Part shown: piece by piece, positions 1 to 10,571 of the stretch
Layout of the letters: each line of letters starts with the position of its first letter
Position numbering within the stretch: position 1 is the stretch's first letter
Position numbers and translations under genes: made by a program
The notes under the pieces: model-generated
Told to the model about the DNA's origin: nothing
What the model saw: the letters and a program-made list of their open reading frames with translations, nothing else
The model's database searches: none
NCBI GenBank assembly: GCA_902612825.1
Contig: CACMET010000012.1
Span: 1 to 44,526 of the forward strand
Direction: 5' to 3'
From: an uncultured Alphaproteobacteria bacterium
GTDB taxonomy: Bacteria; Pseudomonadota; Alphaproteobacteria; HIMB59; GCA-002718135
Length of the DNA stretch: 44,526 nt

Positions 1-711
1 TCAAAATCAAAATTAAGTTTAGCATCTTTTAATCTTGCCAATGCTCAAGCGGATAGAGAAGATATTAAAATAAAATTTGAATCTTCCTTAGCAAACCTTG
101 AGGCTCAAATTTCAAATGTAAAATCAATTTTAAAGAACATAAAACTTGATATTGAAAAAACTACTATCAAGGCACCATTTGATGGAATTATTTCAGAAAA
201 GATGGTTGAGGAAACTGAATTTATCTCAATTGGTACTCCCCTATTTACTATAATTGATTTAGACCCTATCAAGATTGAAGGTTATTTATCTGAATTTGAT
301 GTAAATAAGGTGAGTATTGGTACTAAAGCTTTAATTGAAGACAGTAATGGTATTAAAAAAAATGGAATAATATCTTTTATTTCTCCATCAGCCGAAACTA
401 GTACTAGAACATTCGAAATTACGATTGAAGCTGATAACAAAGATCTCTCTTATAAAAGTGGTATAACAACTAAAATTATTATCAAAGGTTCAGAACTTAA
501 AGCTCACAAAATACCGCCTTCTATACTAACTTTATTAGATGATGGGACCGTAGGTGTAAAAGCTGTAGATAATGATAATAAGGTTAAATTCTATCCAACC
601 AAAACAATTAAGGATACAATAGACGGCATGTGGGTTTCTGGATTACCCGAGAAAGTAAATTTAATTGTAAGTGGTCAAGAATATATAAGTATTGGTGAAA
701 CAATAAACTAA
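1..711 (+). CDS. Periplasmic membrane fusion protein (HlyD/AcrA type) of an RND pump, 5' end outside window
   Basis: The reading frame is open from base 1 and has no start here, so the N-terminus (signal peptide or anchor) is missing. The visible part begins in a coiled-coil-like stretch rich in Lys, Glu, Leu and Ala. It then enters the lipoyl-like motif TTIKAPFDGIISEKMV just before the internal Met at base 202, followed by the beta-barrel domain. Adaptors of this family bridge an inner-membrane RND pump to an outer-membrane channel. The stop codon lies 5 bp before the RND pump gene, so the two are surely cotranscribed. The substrate cannot be told from sequence. No outer-membrane factor gene is visible. 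The Met at 202 is not the true start because the lipoyl motif extends upstream of it. Confidence 0.9.
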   Translation, partial: SKSKLSLASFNLANAQADREDIKIKFESSLANLEAQISNVKSILKNIKLDIEKTTIKAPFDGIISEKMVEETEFISIGTPLFTIIDLDPIKIEGYLSEFDVNKVSIGTKALIEDSNGIKKNGIISFISPSAETSTRTFEITIEADNKDLSYKSGITTKIIIKGSELKAHKIPPSILTLLDDGTVGVKAVDNDNKVKFYPTKTIKDTIDGMWVSGLPEKVNLIVSGQEYISIGETIN

Positions 712-716
712 TCTAA

Positions 717-3700
717 ATGAAAATAAATATTATAGACTATGCAATTAGCCATTCCCGAGTTTTCATGGGAATACTTATTTTTATAATTTTTTCAGGCGCA
801 TCTACTTACATCACAATGCCTAAAGAATCATCTCCTGATGTAAGCATACCAATAGTTTATATTTCACTAAGTCAAAATGGTATTTCTGCACAAGACTCTG
901 AAAGGCTTTTAGTTAAACCAATTGAAGACGAAGTTAAAACTGTTGAAGGAGTAAGAGAAGTAAGATCAACAGCTTATTCAGGTGGGGGAAATGTTTTATT
1001 AGAATTTGATGCTGGATTTGATTCCGATCAAGCTATGGTTGATATCAGAGATAAAGTTGATAGAGCTAAAGGTGATCTACCTAGTGAAGCCGATGAACCA
1101 ACAGTTAACGAAGTTAATATAAGTACATTTCCTATCCTATCCATATCTTTAAGTGGAGATGTGCCTAATAGAACTCTTCAAGATTTAGCTGATATTTTGC
1201 AAGATGATATAGAAACAATTCCTAGTGTCTTAGAAGCTAAAATAGGTGGTAAAAGAAATGAGCAAGTTGACATACTAATTAATCCAACTGCAGTTGATAG
1301 CTATGGCATTAATCTTGAGAGTCTAATTAATATTGTTAGAGAAAATAATAAAATGGTATCTGCTGGTGGTCAAGACACTGGCGACGGAAGTTTTGATATT
1401 AAAGTTCCAGGTTTATACGAAACTATTGAAGATGTATTAAATACTCCTGTTAAAACTAATGGAGATTCAGTTATTACTTTCAGGGATATTGCAGAAGTTA
1501 AAAGAACATTCGAAGATAGGCAATCTTATGCAAATGTAAATGGATCTAATTCAATAACTATTGATGTTTCTAAAAGAATTGGTGAAAATATCATTAATAC
1601 TATTGAAGAAGTAAAAAGAATAACTGCAATTACCGCTAAAAGTTTTCCTGAAAATGTTGAAATTTCTTTTGGAAATGATCAATCAAAAGGCATTAAAACT
1701 ATGTTAAATAGTCTGCAAAACAATGTCATAGCAGCTATAATCCTTGTTTTAATTATTATTTTAGGAGCATTAGGAGTTAGGTCTGGTTTATTAGTTGGTG
1801 TATCTATTCCAGGATCGTTTTTATCAGGTTTATTAGCTCTTTCTGTAATGGGTTTTACTATTAATATAGTTGTATTATTTGCTCTAATTTTATCTGTAGG
1901 ACTATTAGTCGATGGAGCAATTGTTGTTGTTGAATATGCAGATAGAAAAATGAAAGAAGGACTTGGTGTAAAAGATGCTTTCGCAAATGCATCAAAAAAA
2001 ATGTCGCTACCAATTATATCATCGACTGCAACTACCCTGGCAGCCTTTCTACCTTTAATATTCTGGCCTGGTATAGCTGGTGAATTTATGAAATATTTAC
2101 CAATAACACTTATATGTGTTCTTATTTCTTCTTTGTTTATGGCACTTCTGTTTGTCCCAGTTTTAGGATCTATTTTAAATACTGTTTCAAGAATACTTCT
2201 CCAATTTATTGTACCATTACTAATATCATTAATTTTTTACAATCTATTATCTTATGGATTTGGATTATTAAATCTTGAAAGATTTAGTTTATTTATAACA
2301 ATTGGAAAATATTTACTGAGCTTCGCTTTATTTATATTTGTATTTATAAGAATTATACCAAGAGTTTATAAAATTTCAGAAAATGTAAATTCTACAGATA
2401 AATTAGTTTCTAAAAATGCAAAAATCTTATCTTCAGAATCAAATGAACCTGTTTTAAACGTAACTGGTTTTGTTGGATTTTATGCAAAAGTATTAAACTT
2501 CTTATTATTTCATCCTTTAAAGGTGATGATTAGTGCTTTAGTAATATTAGTTGCTGTAAACTACACCTATACTAAAGTTGGAGAAGGTGTAGAATTTTTC
2601 CCAGATGTTGAGCCAGATCTTGCAAAAATCGTAGTCTTTGCAAGAGGTAATCTCTCAGTTGAAGAAAAAAAAGATTATGTATCAAGAGTTGAGAATATTA
2701 TTTTAAAGCTTCAATCGGAAAGACAAGAATTTAAAAATATTTATTCACTAAGTGGAAATGTAAGTGAACAATCAGAGGCATCAGAAGACTTTATTGGATC
2801 AATAAGTTTGGAATATACAGATTGGGATAAAAGAAGAAAATCAAAAGTAATTCTTGCAGAAATTTTGGAAGCCACAAAAAGCATCAATGGGATTAAAGTA
2901 GAGTCAAGAGAACAACAAGGTGGTCCTGGTGAAGGTAAACCAATTAACATTAAATTAACCAGTGATAATAAGCAAATTTTAATAGCTGAAGGAATTAAGC
3001 TTAAAAAATTCATGGATAGTTATCCAAAGTTAATGAATGTAGAAGATAATTTACCAGCACCTGGGATAGAATGGGAAATTAATGTAGATAGAAAACAAGC
3101 TTCTAAGTTTGGAGCTAACATTACATCAATTGGTAATGTAATTAAACTTGCAACAAACGGTCTTAAACTTGGTGAATATAGACCTGATGATAGTAATGAA
3201 AGTATACCACTTTATCTTCGTTATCCAAACGAAGGAAGAACATTGGATAGAATTGATAACTTAAGAGTAACTACTTCAAATGGTTTAGTTCCAATATCCA
3301 ATTTTGTAGAAATTGTTCCAAATAGCAGAACAGGAAATATAATTAGAGTAGATTCAAAAAATGCTATAAATATTCAGGCAGATGTAGAGCCTGGAACTTA
3401 TCCAGATGGAAAAGTAAGAGAGCTCGAATATGTATTAGGAATTTCAGATACTGCTCCATCTTGGAGAGGAAGAACATTAGATTTACCACGCTATGAATTA
3501 GATAGCAAAGTAAGGGCTGAACTTATTGGAGAAAATGAAGATCAAAAAGAAGCTCAAGAATTTTTAACAGGAGCTTTTGGTGTAGCTTTATTTTTAATGC
3601 TAATGATACTTCTATTGCAGTTTAATAGCTTTTACAGTGCATTCTTAATTCTTTTTGCAGTAGTAATGTCCACAGCTGGTGTTTTTATAGGTCTAATGGT

Positions 3701-4112
3701 AACAGCACAGCCATTTGGTATTGTTATGTCAGGAGTTGGAGTAATTGCTCTTGCTGGAATAGTTGTAAATAATAATATTATATTGATTGATACATTTGAT
3801 TTTTTAAAGACTAAAACATCTAGTATAAGAGAAGCCATTATCAAAACAGGGGCACAGAGACTGAGACCAGTTTTACTTACAACAACTACAACAGTACTAG
3901 GATTATTACCAATGGTTACAATGACAAATGTTGACTTCATATCTAGAGAAATAACTAGAGGTTCGCCAGATACCCAGTGGTGGGTTCAATTATCAACAGC
4001 TATAGTATTTGGACTACTTTTTGCAACATTTCTCACATTAGTTGTAACGCCATCAGCATTAATGTTTAGAGAAAACATTAAGAATTGGTATAAGAATAAA
4101 ATTTCTAGTTAA
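717..4112 (+). CDS. RND-family inner-membrane efflux transporter (AcrB-like), atypical
   Basis: The protein has 1131 residues, against about 1040 for AcrB-type pumps. It has the RND layout: TM1 near the N-terminus, a large periplasmic porter loop, a TM2-6 block, a second porter loop and a C-terminal TM8-12 block. TM4 carries LLVDGAIVVVE with D399 followed by G400, where AcrB has two Asp. TM10 reads GIVVNNNIILID, with N1018 where AcrB has the proton-relay Lys. TM4 therefore resembles the metal-pump (HME) VDG form, while the porter loops look like multidrug (HAE) pumps. Extra length comes from about residues 490-590, which add two or more hydrophobic helices and a polar linker before the second half. 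Coupling to the upstream adaptor is clear; substrate is unknown. Confidence 0.93.
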   Translation: MKINIIDYAISHSRVFMGILIFIIFSGASTYITMPKESSPDVSIPIVYISLSQNGISAQDSERLLVKPIEDEVKTVEGVREVRSTAYSGGGNVLLEFDAGFDSDQAMVDIRDKVDRAKGDLPSEADEPTVNEVNISTFPILSISLSGDVPNRTLQDLADILQDDIETIPSVLEAKIGGKRNEQVDILINPTAVDSYGINLESLINIVRENNKMVSAGGQDTGDGSFDIKVPGLYETIEDVLNTPVKTNGDSVITFRDIAEVKRTFEDRQSYANVNGSNSITIDVSKRIGENIINTIEEVKRITAITAKSFPENVEISFGNDQSKGIKTMLNSLQNNVIAAIILVLIIILGALGVRSGLLVGVSIPGSFLSGLLALSVMGFTINIVVLFALILSVGLLVDGAIVVVEYADRKMKEGLGVKDAFANASKKMSLPIISSTATTLAAFLPLIFWPGIAGEFMKYLPITLICVLISSLFMALLFVPVLGSILNTVSRILLQFIVPLLISLIFYNLLSYGFGLLNLERFSLFITIGKYLLSFALFIFVFIRIIPRVYKISENVNSTDKLVSKNAKILSSESNEPVLNVTGFVGFYAKVLNFLLFHPLKVMISALVILVAVNYTYTKVGEGVEFFPDVEPDLAKIVVFARGNLSVEEKKDYVSRVENIILKLQSERQEFKNIYSLSGNVSEQSEASEDFIGSISLEYTDWDKRRKSKVILAEILEATKSINGIKVESREQQGGPGEGKPINIKLTSDNKQILIAEGIKLKKFMDSYPKLMNVEDNLPAPGIEWEINVDRKQASKFGANITSIGNVIKLATNGLKLGEYRPDDSNESIPLYLRYPNEGRTLDRIDNLRVTTSNGLVPISNFVEIVPNSRTGNIIRVDSKNAINIQADVEPGTYPDGKVRELEYVLGISDTAPSWRGRTLDLPRYELDSKVRAELIGENEDQKEAQEFLTGAFGVALFLMLMILLLQFNSFYSAFLILFAVVMSTAGVFIGLMVTAQPFGIVMSGVGVIALAGIVVNNNIILIDTFDFLKTKTSSIREAIIKTGAQRLRPVLLTTTTTVLGLLPMVTMTNVDFISREITRGSPDTQWWVQLSTAIVFGLLFATFLTLVVTPSALMFRENIKNWYKNKISS

Positions 4113-4137
4113 ATTTTTTCTAATAAACATTAAATTT

Positions 4138-4689
4138 ATGACTATTAAATCTATTACTGTCTATTGCTCATCTTCAGATAAATTAAGTAATAAATATTAT
4201 CAAGATGCAGAAGAAATTAGCAAATTAATATCATCATTTAAAATAAATATTGTCTACGGTGGGGCAAAAGTTGGTATTATGGGTGTGGTTGCTAAGACAG
4301 CAAAAAAATATAAAAATAGAGTTACGGGAGTTATTCCAAATTTTTTATCTGAGACAGAAATAATTTTTGAAAATATAGATGAATTAAAAATAGTGAATAA
4401 TATGTCTGAAAGAAAAAAGTTACTATTTGAGTTAAGTGATGCGTATTTAGCATTACCAGGAGGAACAGGTACTTTAGAAGAAATAGTAGAGGTTGTATCT
4501 TGGAAAGTAATGGGGATTCATAATAAGCCAATAATATTTTTTAATAAAAATAATTTCTGGGATAATCTATTTCAGCAATTTAAATTTTTTGAAGATGAAA
4601 ATTTTTCAAATAAAAATTTACAAAACAGTTTTCACATTATAGATACGGTTGATCAATTAAAAAATATATTAATTAAATGGCAAAAATAA
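4138..4689 (+). CDS. LOG-family nucleoside 5'-monophosphate phosphoribohydrolase
   Basis: A 183-residue Rossmann-like protein that starts [12 protein letters not shown] and carries [10 protein letters not shown] and the family signature PGGTGTLEE at residues 107-115. These match LOG (Lonely guy) proteins, once annotated as lysine decarboxylases. They release ribose 5-phosphate from adenine-type nucleotides, including cytokinin ribotides. In free-living bacteria the physiological substrate is uncertain; nucleotide salvage or detoxification is the usual suggestion. Length is normal for short bacterial LOGs. The gene overlaps the start of icd by 13 bp, so the two are probably translated from one message. 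It begins at the ATG 26 bp after the RND pump stop. Confidence 0.88.
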   Translation: MTIKSITVYCSSSDKLSNKYYQDAEEISKLISSFKINIVYGGAKVGIMGVVAKTAKKYKNRVTGVIPNFLSETEIIFENIDELKIVNNMSERKKLLFELSDAYLALPGGTGTLEEIVEVVSWKVMGIHNKPIIFFNKNNFWDNLFQQFKFFEDENFSNKNLQNSFHIIDTVDQLKNILIKWQK

Positions 4690-5885
4690 AAGTTAAAAAC
4701 CCTGTAGTTGAAATGGATGGAGATGAAATGACCAGAATCATCTGGGAGTACATCAAAGAAAAATTAATTTTGCCCTATCTTGATATAGATATCAAATATT
4801 TTGATCTTGGAGTGATTAAAAGAGATGAGACAAATGATCAAATCACAATAGAAGCTGCCGAGGCGGTGAAAAAATATGGTGTAGGAATAAAATGTGCAAC
4901 AATTACTCCTGATGAAAATCGAGTAGAGGAATTCAAATTAAAACAAATGTGGCGTTCTCCCAATGGAACAATAAGAAATATACTGGGAGGAACAATATTT
5001 AGACAGCCAATTATATGCAAAAATGTTCCAAGAATAATTACAAACTGGAATCATCCAATTGTAGTTGCTAGACATGCCTTTGGTGATCAATATAGAGCGA
5101 CTGACACATTAATTAATAAACCAGGAACTCTTAAAATGGTTTTTGAACCTAAAGATGGATCTGAAGGCTTTACAAAAGATGTATATGAATTTGAAAAACC
5201 TGGTGTAGCCCTATCAATGTATAATTTAGATAATTCAATTAAAGACTTTGCTAGAGCTTGTTTTAATTATGGACTTAATCTTGATTGGCCAGTTTACCTT
5301 TCTACTAAAAATACTATTTTAAAAGTCTACGATGGAAGATTTAAAGATTTATTTCAGGATGTATTTGATACTGAATTTAAAAATAAGTTTAAAGAAAAAG
5401 ACATAGTTTATGAGCATAGATTAATCGATGATATGGTGGCCTCAGCTTTAAAATGGGAAGGTAACTTTATTTGGGCTTGTAAAAATTATGATGGAGATGT
5501 TCAATCAGATTCTGTTGCTCAAGGATTTGGATCACTAGGTTTAATGACAAGTGTGTTAATGACCCCAGATGGTAAAACAGTAGAAGCTGAAGCAGCACAT
5601 GGAACTGTTACAAGACATTATAGAAATCATCAGAAAGGTATAGAAACTTCAACTAATCCTATTGCATCAATCTTTGCTTGGACAAGAGGTTTAAGTTTTA
5701 GAGGAGAATTTGATGGTAATAATGAATTAATAAATTTTGCTAAAAAATTAGAAGAAACGTGTATCAAAACTGTAGAAAGTGGTGAAATGACAAAAGATCT
5801 AGCAATATTAATTAACAAAGATCAGAAATGGTTAAACACTCAAGATTTTTTAAGCGCAATAAAAAACAATTTTCAAATTAACTAA
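4677..5885 (+). CDS. icd: Isocitrate dehydrogenase, NADP-dependent (monomer class related to eukaryotic IDP)
   Basis: A 402-residue protein that oxidises isocitrate to 2-oxoglutarate and CO2 with reduction of NADP in the TCA cycle. It begins [19 protein letters not shown] and has the substrate-binding stretch [13 protein letters not shown] starting near S94, plus [13 protein letters not shown] near the C-terminus. These are typical of the IDP-like subfamily shared by alphaproteobacteria and mitochondria, not the E. coli Icd type. The ATG lies inside the 3' end of the LOG gene (13 bp overlap). The last 8 bp overlap the end of convergent alaS, so no separate terminator fits between them. Confidence 0.96.
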   Translation: MAKIKVKNPVVEMDGDEMTRIIWEYIKEKLILPYLDIDIKYFDLGVIKRDETNDQITIEAAEAVKKYGVGIKCATITPDENRVEEFKLKQMWRSPNGTIRNILGGTIFRQPIICKNVPRIITNWNHPIVVARHAFGDQYRATDTLINKPGTLKMVFEPKDGSEGFTKDVYEFEKPGVALSMYNLDNSIKDFARACFNYGLNLDWPVYLSTKNTILKVYDGRFKDLFQDVFDTEFKNKFKEKDIVYEHRLIDDMVASALKWEGNFIWACKNYDGDVQSDSVAQGFGSLGLMTSVLMTPDGKTVEAEAAHGTVTRHYRNHQKGIETSTNPIASIFAWTRGLSFRGEFDGNNELINFAKKLEETCIKTVESGEMTKDLAILINKDQKWLNTQDFLSAIKNNFQIN

Positions 5886-8550
5886 TAGAGTTTAATTTAT
5901 CTTCTAAATATTTTATACTTTCATTAATTTGACTAACATCTGATCCTCCTCCTTGAGCAAGATCTTTTCTACCACCCCCACCCTTGCCACCTAGAATAAT
6001 CGAAATTTCTCTTATTTCTTTTGAAGCATCAAAAAGGTCTGTAATATCTTCAGTAACTCCTAGCACTATAGATAGTTTGTTATTATTATTTGAAATTATT
6101 AACGAAACACTATTTTTGTTATATTGTTTTTTTTGCTCATCAATAAATGTTTTCAAAGATTTATTAGGGTAGTCTTCAGCAATCAAGTATATGAAATTTA
6201 ATTCTTTGATTTTTTTTACAACAATATTATCAATATTTTTTGATATAGACATATTTTGTTTTAATTTTTCGTGTATCTGAATTAATTCTTTAATTAATAA
6301 ACCTTTGTCTTGAGATTGATTTTTAAAATTATAATCAGCATTAATCTTTTTAATTTTATTCTTTAAATCTTCAATTTGATTATCTTGGTTTTTATTTTTT
6401 TCTAATAAATTTCTTTCTATTTCTTTAATATATTTATCCACTGCAACATTAGATACAGCCTCTATTCTTCTTATTCCAGACGCAACACTAGATTGATTAG
6501 TTATTTTAAATTTACTTATTTCCCCTAATTTTCCTACATGAGTTCCTCCGCATAATTCTTTTGAAAAGAATGATTCATTTTCTTGACCCATTGTTACTAC
6601 TCTTACTTCATCGCTATATTTTTCTCCAAACAATGCCATTGCACCTTCTTCAATAGCTTTTTTTTGATCTACAATTTTAATTTCAACAATTCCATTTTTT
6701 TGAATTTGATCATTTACAATTTCTTCAATATTCATGAGTTGATCTTTTTCAATTGGATTATTGTGACTAAAATCAAATCTAAGTTTTTCTGAATTTACAA
6801 GTGAGCCCTTCTGCGTGACATGCTTGCCCAGTATTTTTCTTAGAGCAGCATGTAATAAATGAGTTGAAGAATGATTATATTTAATAAAATCTCTATTCAA
6901 TTTATTAATGCTTGCTTTAATAGTATCTTCAATTTCGCATTCACCACTAATTACTTTACCTTTGTGAATAAAATAGTTTCCAAATATTTTTGTAGTATTT
7001 ATAACTTCAAACTTAAAGCTATCATTTTCAAAAAAACCATGATCTCCCACCTGACCACCACTTTCTCCATAAAAAGGTGTTTGATTTAATATTATAATTG
7101 CTTCTTGATCTTTTTTAATTTTATCTACTGACTTACTTTCTGATATGATTGAAATTATTTTACAATCAGCTTCCATATCAGAATATCCTAAAAATTCTGT
7201 TGGATCTATTTTAGAAGTTATTTCAAACCAAATCCCTTCATCCTCGATGTCTCCTGTACCTTTCCAACTTTGTCTTGCTCTTTCCTTTTGATCTAACATT
7301 TTTTGTTCAAATGTTTTTATATCGACTTCAATATTTTTACTTTTCAAATAATCTTGTGTTAAATCTAAGGGAAATCCATAGGTGTCGTATAATTTAAATG
7401 CTACTTCTCCATTAAATATATTTGTTGAGTTAGAAATTTCCTCATCTAAAATTTTAATTCCTTTTTCAACAGTTTCCTTGAATTTAGTTTCTTCATTCAT
7501 TAATGTATTAGTGATCAGATCTTTTGCTCTATCTAATTCAGGATATGAATTTTTAATTCCATCTAAAAAAATAGGGAATAGCTTATGAAAAACAGGCTCT
7601 TTATTACCTAAAGAATGAGCGTGTCGCATTCCCCTTCTCATTATTCTTCGTAAGACGTATCCTCTACCTTCATTTGAAGGCATAACTCCATCTGCAATTA
7701 AAAAAGAGGAGGATTTTAAGTGATCTGCAATTACTCTATGACTAGGACTTGTTATTGAACTTTCATCGCCACATAATTTCGTTGATTCATTTATAATCGG
7801 TTGAAATAAATCTGTTGAATAATTATCATTAGAACCATCTAGAAGAGCTGTCATTCTCTCTAATCCCATTCCAGTATCAATGGAGGGTTTTGGTAGATTT
7901 ATTCTCTCAGATTTAGATATTTGCTCATATTGCATAAATACTAAATTCCATATTTCTATAAATCTATCACCATCTTCGTTTGGAGAACCTGGAGGGCCTC
8001 CTTCGTATTTATCACCATGATCATAAAATATTTCAGAACATGGACCACAAGGACCAGTTTCACCCATTGACCAAAAATTATCAGATGTACTAATTTTAAT
8101 AATTTTATTTTCAGATAATCCAGCTATTTTTTTCCATAAATCGAAAGCTTCCTGATCATCAGAATAAACGGTTACTAATAGTCTATCTTTATTTATTGAA
8201 TATTCTTTAGTAATTAGTTTCCAAGCTAGTTCTATGGCTAACTCTTTAAAATAATCTCCAAAAGAGAAATTACCTAACATTTCAAAAAAAGTATGGTGTC
8301 TTGTCGTGTATCCTACATTTTCTAAATCATTGTGCTTACCACCCGCTCTTACACATTTCTGAGCAGTAGTCGCTCTGTTGTAATCTCTTGTCTCTTTACC
8401 TGTAAAAATATTTTTAAATTGTACCATTCCAGAGTTAGCAAACATTAGAGTAGGATCATTATCTGGTACTAGAGAACTAGAATGAATAATCTCGTGTCCA
8501 TTTTTTTTAAAATAATTAAGAAATGTTGACCTAATCTGATTTGAATTCAT
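5878..8550 (-). CDS. alaS: Alanyl-tRNA synthetase
   Basis: An 890-residue class II synthetase that charges tRNA-Ala. The N-terminus reads [20 protein letters not shown], followed by the class II motifs ([29 protein letters not shown]). The editing domain has the zinc-ligand signature [11 protein letters not shown] and CGGTHV. The C-Ala domain ends with the Gly-rich [16 protein letters not shown]. Length is normal. It lies downstream of recA on the same strand. A terminator-like hairpin separates the two and a TATAAT sits only a few bases before the start codon, so it probably has its own promoter. Confidence 0.97.
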   Translation of the reverse strand: MNSNQIRSTFLNYFKKNGHEIIHSSSLVPDNDPTLMFANSGMVQFKNIFTGKETRDYNRATTAQKCVRAGGKHNDLENVGYTTRHHTFFEMLGNFSFGDYFKELAIELAWKLITKEYSINKDRLLVTVYSDDQEAFDLWKKIAGLSENKIIKISTSDNFWSMGETGPCGPCSEIFYDHGDKYEGGPPGSPNEDGDRFIEIWNLVFMQYEQISKSERINLPKPSIDTGMGLERMTALLDGSNDNYSTDLFQPIINESTKLCGDESSITSPSHRVIADHLKSSSFLIADGVMPSNEGRGYVLRRIMRRGMRHAHSLGNKEPVFHKLFPIFLDGIKNSYPELDRAKDLITNTLMNEETKFKETVEKGIKILDEEISNSTNIFNGEVAFKLYDTYGFPLDLTQDYLKSKNIEVDIKTFEQKMLDQKERARQSWKGTGDIEDEGIWFEITSKIDPTEFLGYSDMEADCKIISIISESKSVDKIKKDQEAIIILNQTPFYGESGGQVGDHGFFENDSFKFEVINTTKIFGNYFIHKGKVISGECEIEDTIKASINKLNRDFIKYNHSSTHLLHAALRKILGKHVTQKGSLVNSEKLRFDFSHNNPIEKDQLMNIEEIVNDQIQKNGIVEIKIVDQKKAIEEGAMALFGEKYSDEVRVVTMGQENESFFSKELCGGTHVGKLGEISKFKITNQSSVASGIRRIEAVSNVAVDKYIKEIERNLLEKNKNQDNQIEDLKNKIKKINADYNFKNQSQDKGLLIKELIQIHEKLKQNMSISKNIDNIVVKKIKELNFIYLIAEDYPNKSLKTFIDEQKKQYNKNSVSLIISNNNNKLSIVLGVTEDITDLFDASKEIREISIILGGKGGGGRKDLAQGGGSDVSQINESIKYLEDKLNSIS

Positions 8551-8551
8551 G

Positions 8552-8587
8552 AAAAGGTATTATAACTTGAAAACTCTATTGTCTAAA
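8552..8587 (-). promoter_or_regulatory. Putative alaS promoter giving a near-leaderless transcript
   Basis: On the minus strand a perfect TATAAT (8564-8559) follows TTTAGA (8587-8582, 4 of 6 matches to the -35 consensus) with a 17-bp spacer. Transcription would begin about 8552, only one or two bases before the alaS ATG at 8550. The -35 box overlaps the T-run of the recA terminator. Sequence inference only; in AT-rich DNA a chance TATAAT is possible. Confidence 0.4.
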
Positions 8588-8616
8588 TAAAAAAGCGCCT
8601 ATTTTGAAATAGGCGC
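8585..8616 (-). terminator. Rho-independent terminator after recA
   Basis: A perfect 10-bp stem (arms 8595-8604 and 8607-8616, GCGCCTATTT and its complement) with a 2-nt loop. Read on the minus strand, it is followed by TTTTTTATTT. It starts about 20 bp after the recA stop codon and before alaS, which is where a recA terminator would be expected. Confidence 0.88.
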
Positions 8617-8635
8617 CAAACAAAAATAATATTTA

Positions 8636-9742
8636 CTATTCTTTTACTTCTTCAGCTTCTTTAGCTTCTTTTTCTTTATTCTCTACTTTTCCTTCCATCA
8701 TAGCTTTTTCAACTATTCCAGCATTTTGTAGAATTTGATTTTCTATTTCTTTAGCTATAGTAGGATTGTCGTTAAGAAAGTTTTTAACGTTTTCTCTACC
8801 TTGTCCTATTTTAGTATTTTTGTAAGCAAACCATGATCCAGATTTATCAATAATTTCTGCTTTGACACCTAAATCAACTAATTCACCTAATTTAGATATA
8901 CCTTCTCCATACATTATATCAAATTCAACAACTTTGAATGGAGGCGCGACTTTGTTTTTAACTATCTTTACTCTAGTTTGATTTCCAATGATTTCATCTT
9001 TATCTTTTATTGCACCAATTCTTCTAATGTCCATTCTTACAGAAGAATAAAATTTTAAAGCATTGCCCCCTGTAGTTGTTTCAGGGCTACCAAACATAAC
9101 ACCAATTTTCATTCTAAGTTGATTTATGAATACAACTAGAGTGTTTGATTGAGCAATTGAACTTGTAAGTTTTCTTAAAGCCTGACTCATCAATCTAGCT
9201 TGCAAACCAGGTAAAGAATCTCCCATATCGCCTTCTAATTCAGCTCTTGGTACAAGTGCTGCAACTGAATCAATAATTAGCACATCAATACCTCCAGATT
9301 TAATTAAAGAATCAGCAATTTCTAAACCCTGCTCTCCTGTATCAGGCTGGGAAATTAATAATTCTTCTAAATTTACACCTAATTTCTTAGCATATGCTGG
9401 ATCTAGAGCATGCTCTGCATCTATAAATGCGCAATTGCCGCCTTGTTTTTGTGACTCTGCAACAATATGAGTAGCTAAAGTAGTTTTACCAGAACTTTCA
9501 GGTCCATAAATTTCAATAATTCTCCCCTTTGGTACTCCTCCAATACCAAGAGCTATATCAAGCCCTAATGAACCGGTAGATATTGCTTCAATATCTACGT
9601 TTGTTTTAGAGCCCAATTTCATTATTGAGCCTTTTCCATAATTTTTCTCTATTAGGCTTACAGCGGCTTCTAGAGATTTACTTCTGTTTTCTTTATCCAT
9701 TGAATTTTCGTTATTTACTACTTTTAATTTAGCTTGAGACAT
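8636..9742 (-). CDS. recA: Recombinase A
   Basis: A 368-residue RecA, which forms filaments on single-stranded DNA, drives strand exchange and activates LexA self-cleavage in the SOS response. Walker A is GPESSGKTT at residues 80-88. [17 protein letters not shown], the loop L1/L2 region ([32 protein letters not shown]) and an acidic Glu-rich tail are all present. The start ATG is supported by GGAG (9753-9750) seven bases upstream. It is monocistronic as judged from the terminator downstream and the divergent dksA upstream. A GTTC-N7-GTTC box in the upstream region suggests LexA control. Confidence 0.98.
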   Translation of the reverse strand: MSQAKLKVVNNENSMDKENRSKSLEAAVSLIEKNYGKGSIMKLGSKTNVDIEAISTGSLGLDIALGIGGVPKGRIIEIYGPESSGKTTLATHIVAESQKQGGNCAFIDAEHALDPAYAKKLGVNLEELLISQPDTGEQGLEIADSLIKSGGIDVLIIDSVAALVPRAELEGDMGDSLPGLQARLMSQALRKLTSSIAQSNTLVVFINQLRMKIGVMFGSPETTTGGNALKFYSSVRMDIRRIGAIKDKDEIIGNQTRVKIVKNKVAPPFKVVEFDIMYGEGISKLGELVDLGVKAEIIDKSGSWFAYKNTKIGQGRENVKNFLNDNPTIAKEIENQILQNAGIVEKAMMEGKVENKEKEAKEAEEVKE

Positions 9743-9827
9743 TTAATTTCTCCATTAATTTCCTATGTTTTTATTAAGATTCTTGCAAATCATGTTTACT
9801 TGTACACGTTTTGTTCTATTTTTAAAA

Positions 9828-9842
9828 GTTCTATTTTTGTTC
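9828..9842 (-). promoter_or_regulatory. Putative LexA (SOS) box upstream of recA
   Basis: The plus strand reads GTTC at 9828-9831, seven bases, then GTTC at 9839-9842. This is exactly the direct-repeat operator GTTC-N7-GTTC (GAAC-N7-GAAC on the recA strand) known for LexA in alphaproteobacteria. It lies about 86 bp before the recA start codon. A further GTTC at 9813-9816 is spaced by 11 rather than 7 bases. No lexA gene is in the window. Confidence 0.65.
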
Positions 9843-9956
9843 TTTTACGAAAATTTGATTAAAATATTGAAAAATATGAATTTTTAATAATTAATAAAAT
9901 TTCAATATTGCTTGAATAAATAAAATCATTTGATAAATCAGCAACTTTTTAAAATT

Positions 9957-10364
9957 ATGACTAAATTACCTAAAAATTACAAACCTACTCAGAAAGAAAA
10001 ATTCATGAATGCCAAAATGAAAGAATATTTTAGGCAAAAATTAGTGAGTTGGAAAAATGATTTACTTAAGGAATCATCTCAGACTTTAAGCAATCTTCAG
10101 AATGAGAATGAAGCAAAACCCGATATAACTGATAGAGCATCTGAAGAAATAGATAGATCCTTCGAACTCAGAACAAGAGACAGAGAAAGAAAACTGATCA
10201 ATAAAATAGATGCCGCCCTACAAAGAATTGAAGATGGATCTTATGGTTATTGTGATGAAACAGGTGATCCAATTAGTATCAAAAGATTAGAAGCAAGACC
10301 AGTTGCAACATTGAGTTTAGAAGCTCAAGAAATGCATGAAAAAGCAGAAAAAAGAATTAGTTAA
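9957..10364 (+). CDS. dksA: DksA-type RNA polymerase-binding transcription factor with one Cys
   Basis: A DksA/TraR-family protein that binds in the RNA polymerase secondary channel and, with ppGpp, mediates the stringent response. The ATG at 9957 gives 135 residues. An in-frame TTG at 9930 would add nine residues with no conserved character, so the ATG is preferred. A coiled-coil region (AKMKEYFRQKL to RKLINKIDAALQRIEDG) with conserved Asp residues (PDITDRASEEIDR) is followed by the globular part YGYCDETGDPISIKRLEARP. The usual four-Cys zinc finger is reduced to one Cys, as known in alphaproteobacterial DksA proteins. It is divergent from recA and leads the dksA-DUF3553-moaA-nadK run. Confidence 0.92.
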   Translation: MTKLPKNYKPTQKEKFMNAKMKEYFRQKLVSWKNDLLKESSQTLSNLQNENEAKPDITDRASEEIDRSFELRTRDRERKLINKIDAALQRIEDGSYGYCDETGDPISIKRLEARPVATLSLEAQEMHEKAEKRIS

Positions 10365-10373
10365 TTTTTTTAA

Positions 10374-10571
10374 ATGTCAGATTTTTATATAGGTGATCTT
10401 ACACCAGGTACTTTTGTTGTAAATGTCAGTAAAGAAAAAGAATGGGGAATTGGCCAAGTACAATCATGTATTAATAATATAGTTACAATTAATTTTGAAA
10501 ATGTTGGAAAAAAAACTATTAACCCTAGAGAAGTTGAATTAAAAATAATTAATATAAATGCAACTAATTGA
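10374..10571 (+). CDS. Small DUF3553-family protein
   Basis: A 65-residue protein with the pattern DLTPGTFVVNVSKEKEWGIG, then GQVQS and VTINFENVGKKTI. This is the hallmark of DUF3553, a small beta-barrel-like domain that in some proteins is fused to UvrD-type helicases and occurs alone in alphaproteobacteria. The function of stand-alone copies is unknown. It begins 9 bp after dksA and its 3' end overlaps moaA by 14 bp, so it is certainly part of the same transcript. Its compact fold and basic/aromatic residues would suit nucleic-acid or protein binding, which is inference. Confidence 0.8.
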   Translation: MSDFYIGDLTPGTFVVNVSKEKEWGIGQVQSCINNIVTINFENVGKKTINPREVELKIININATN

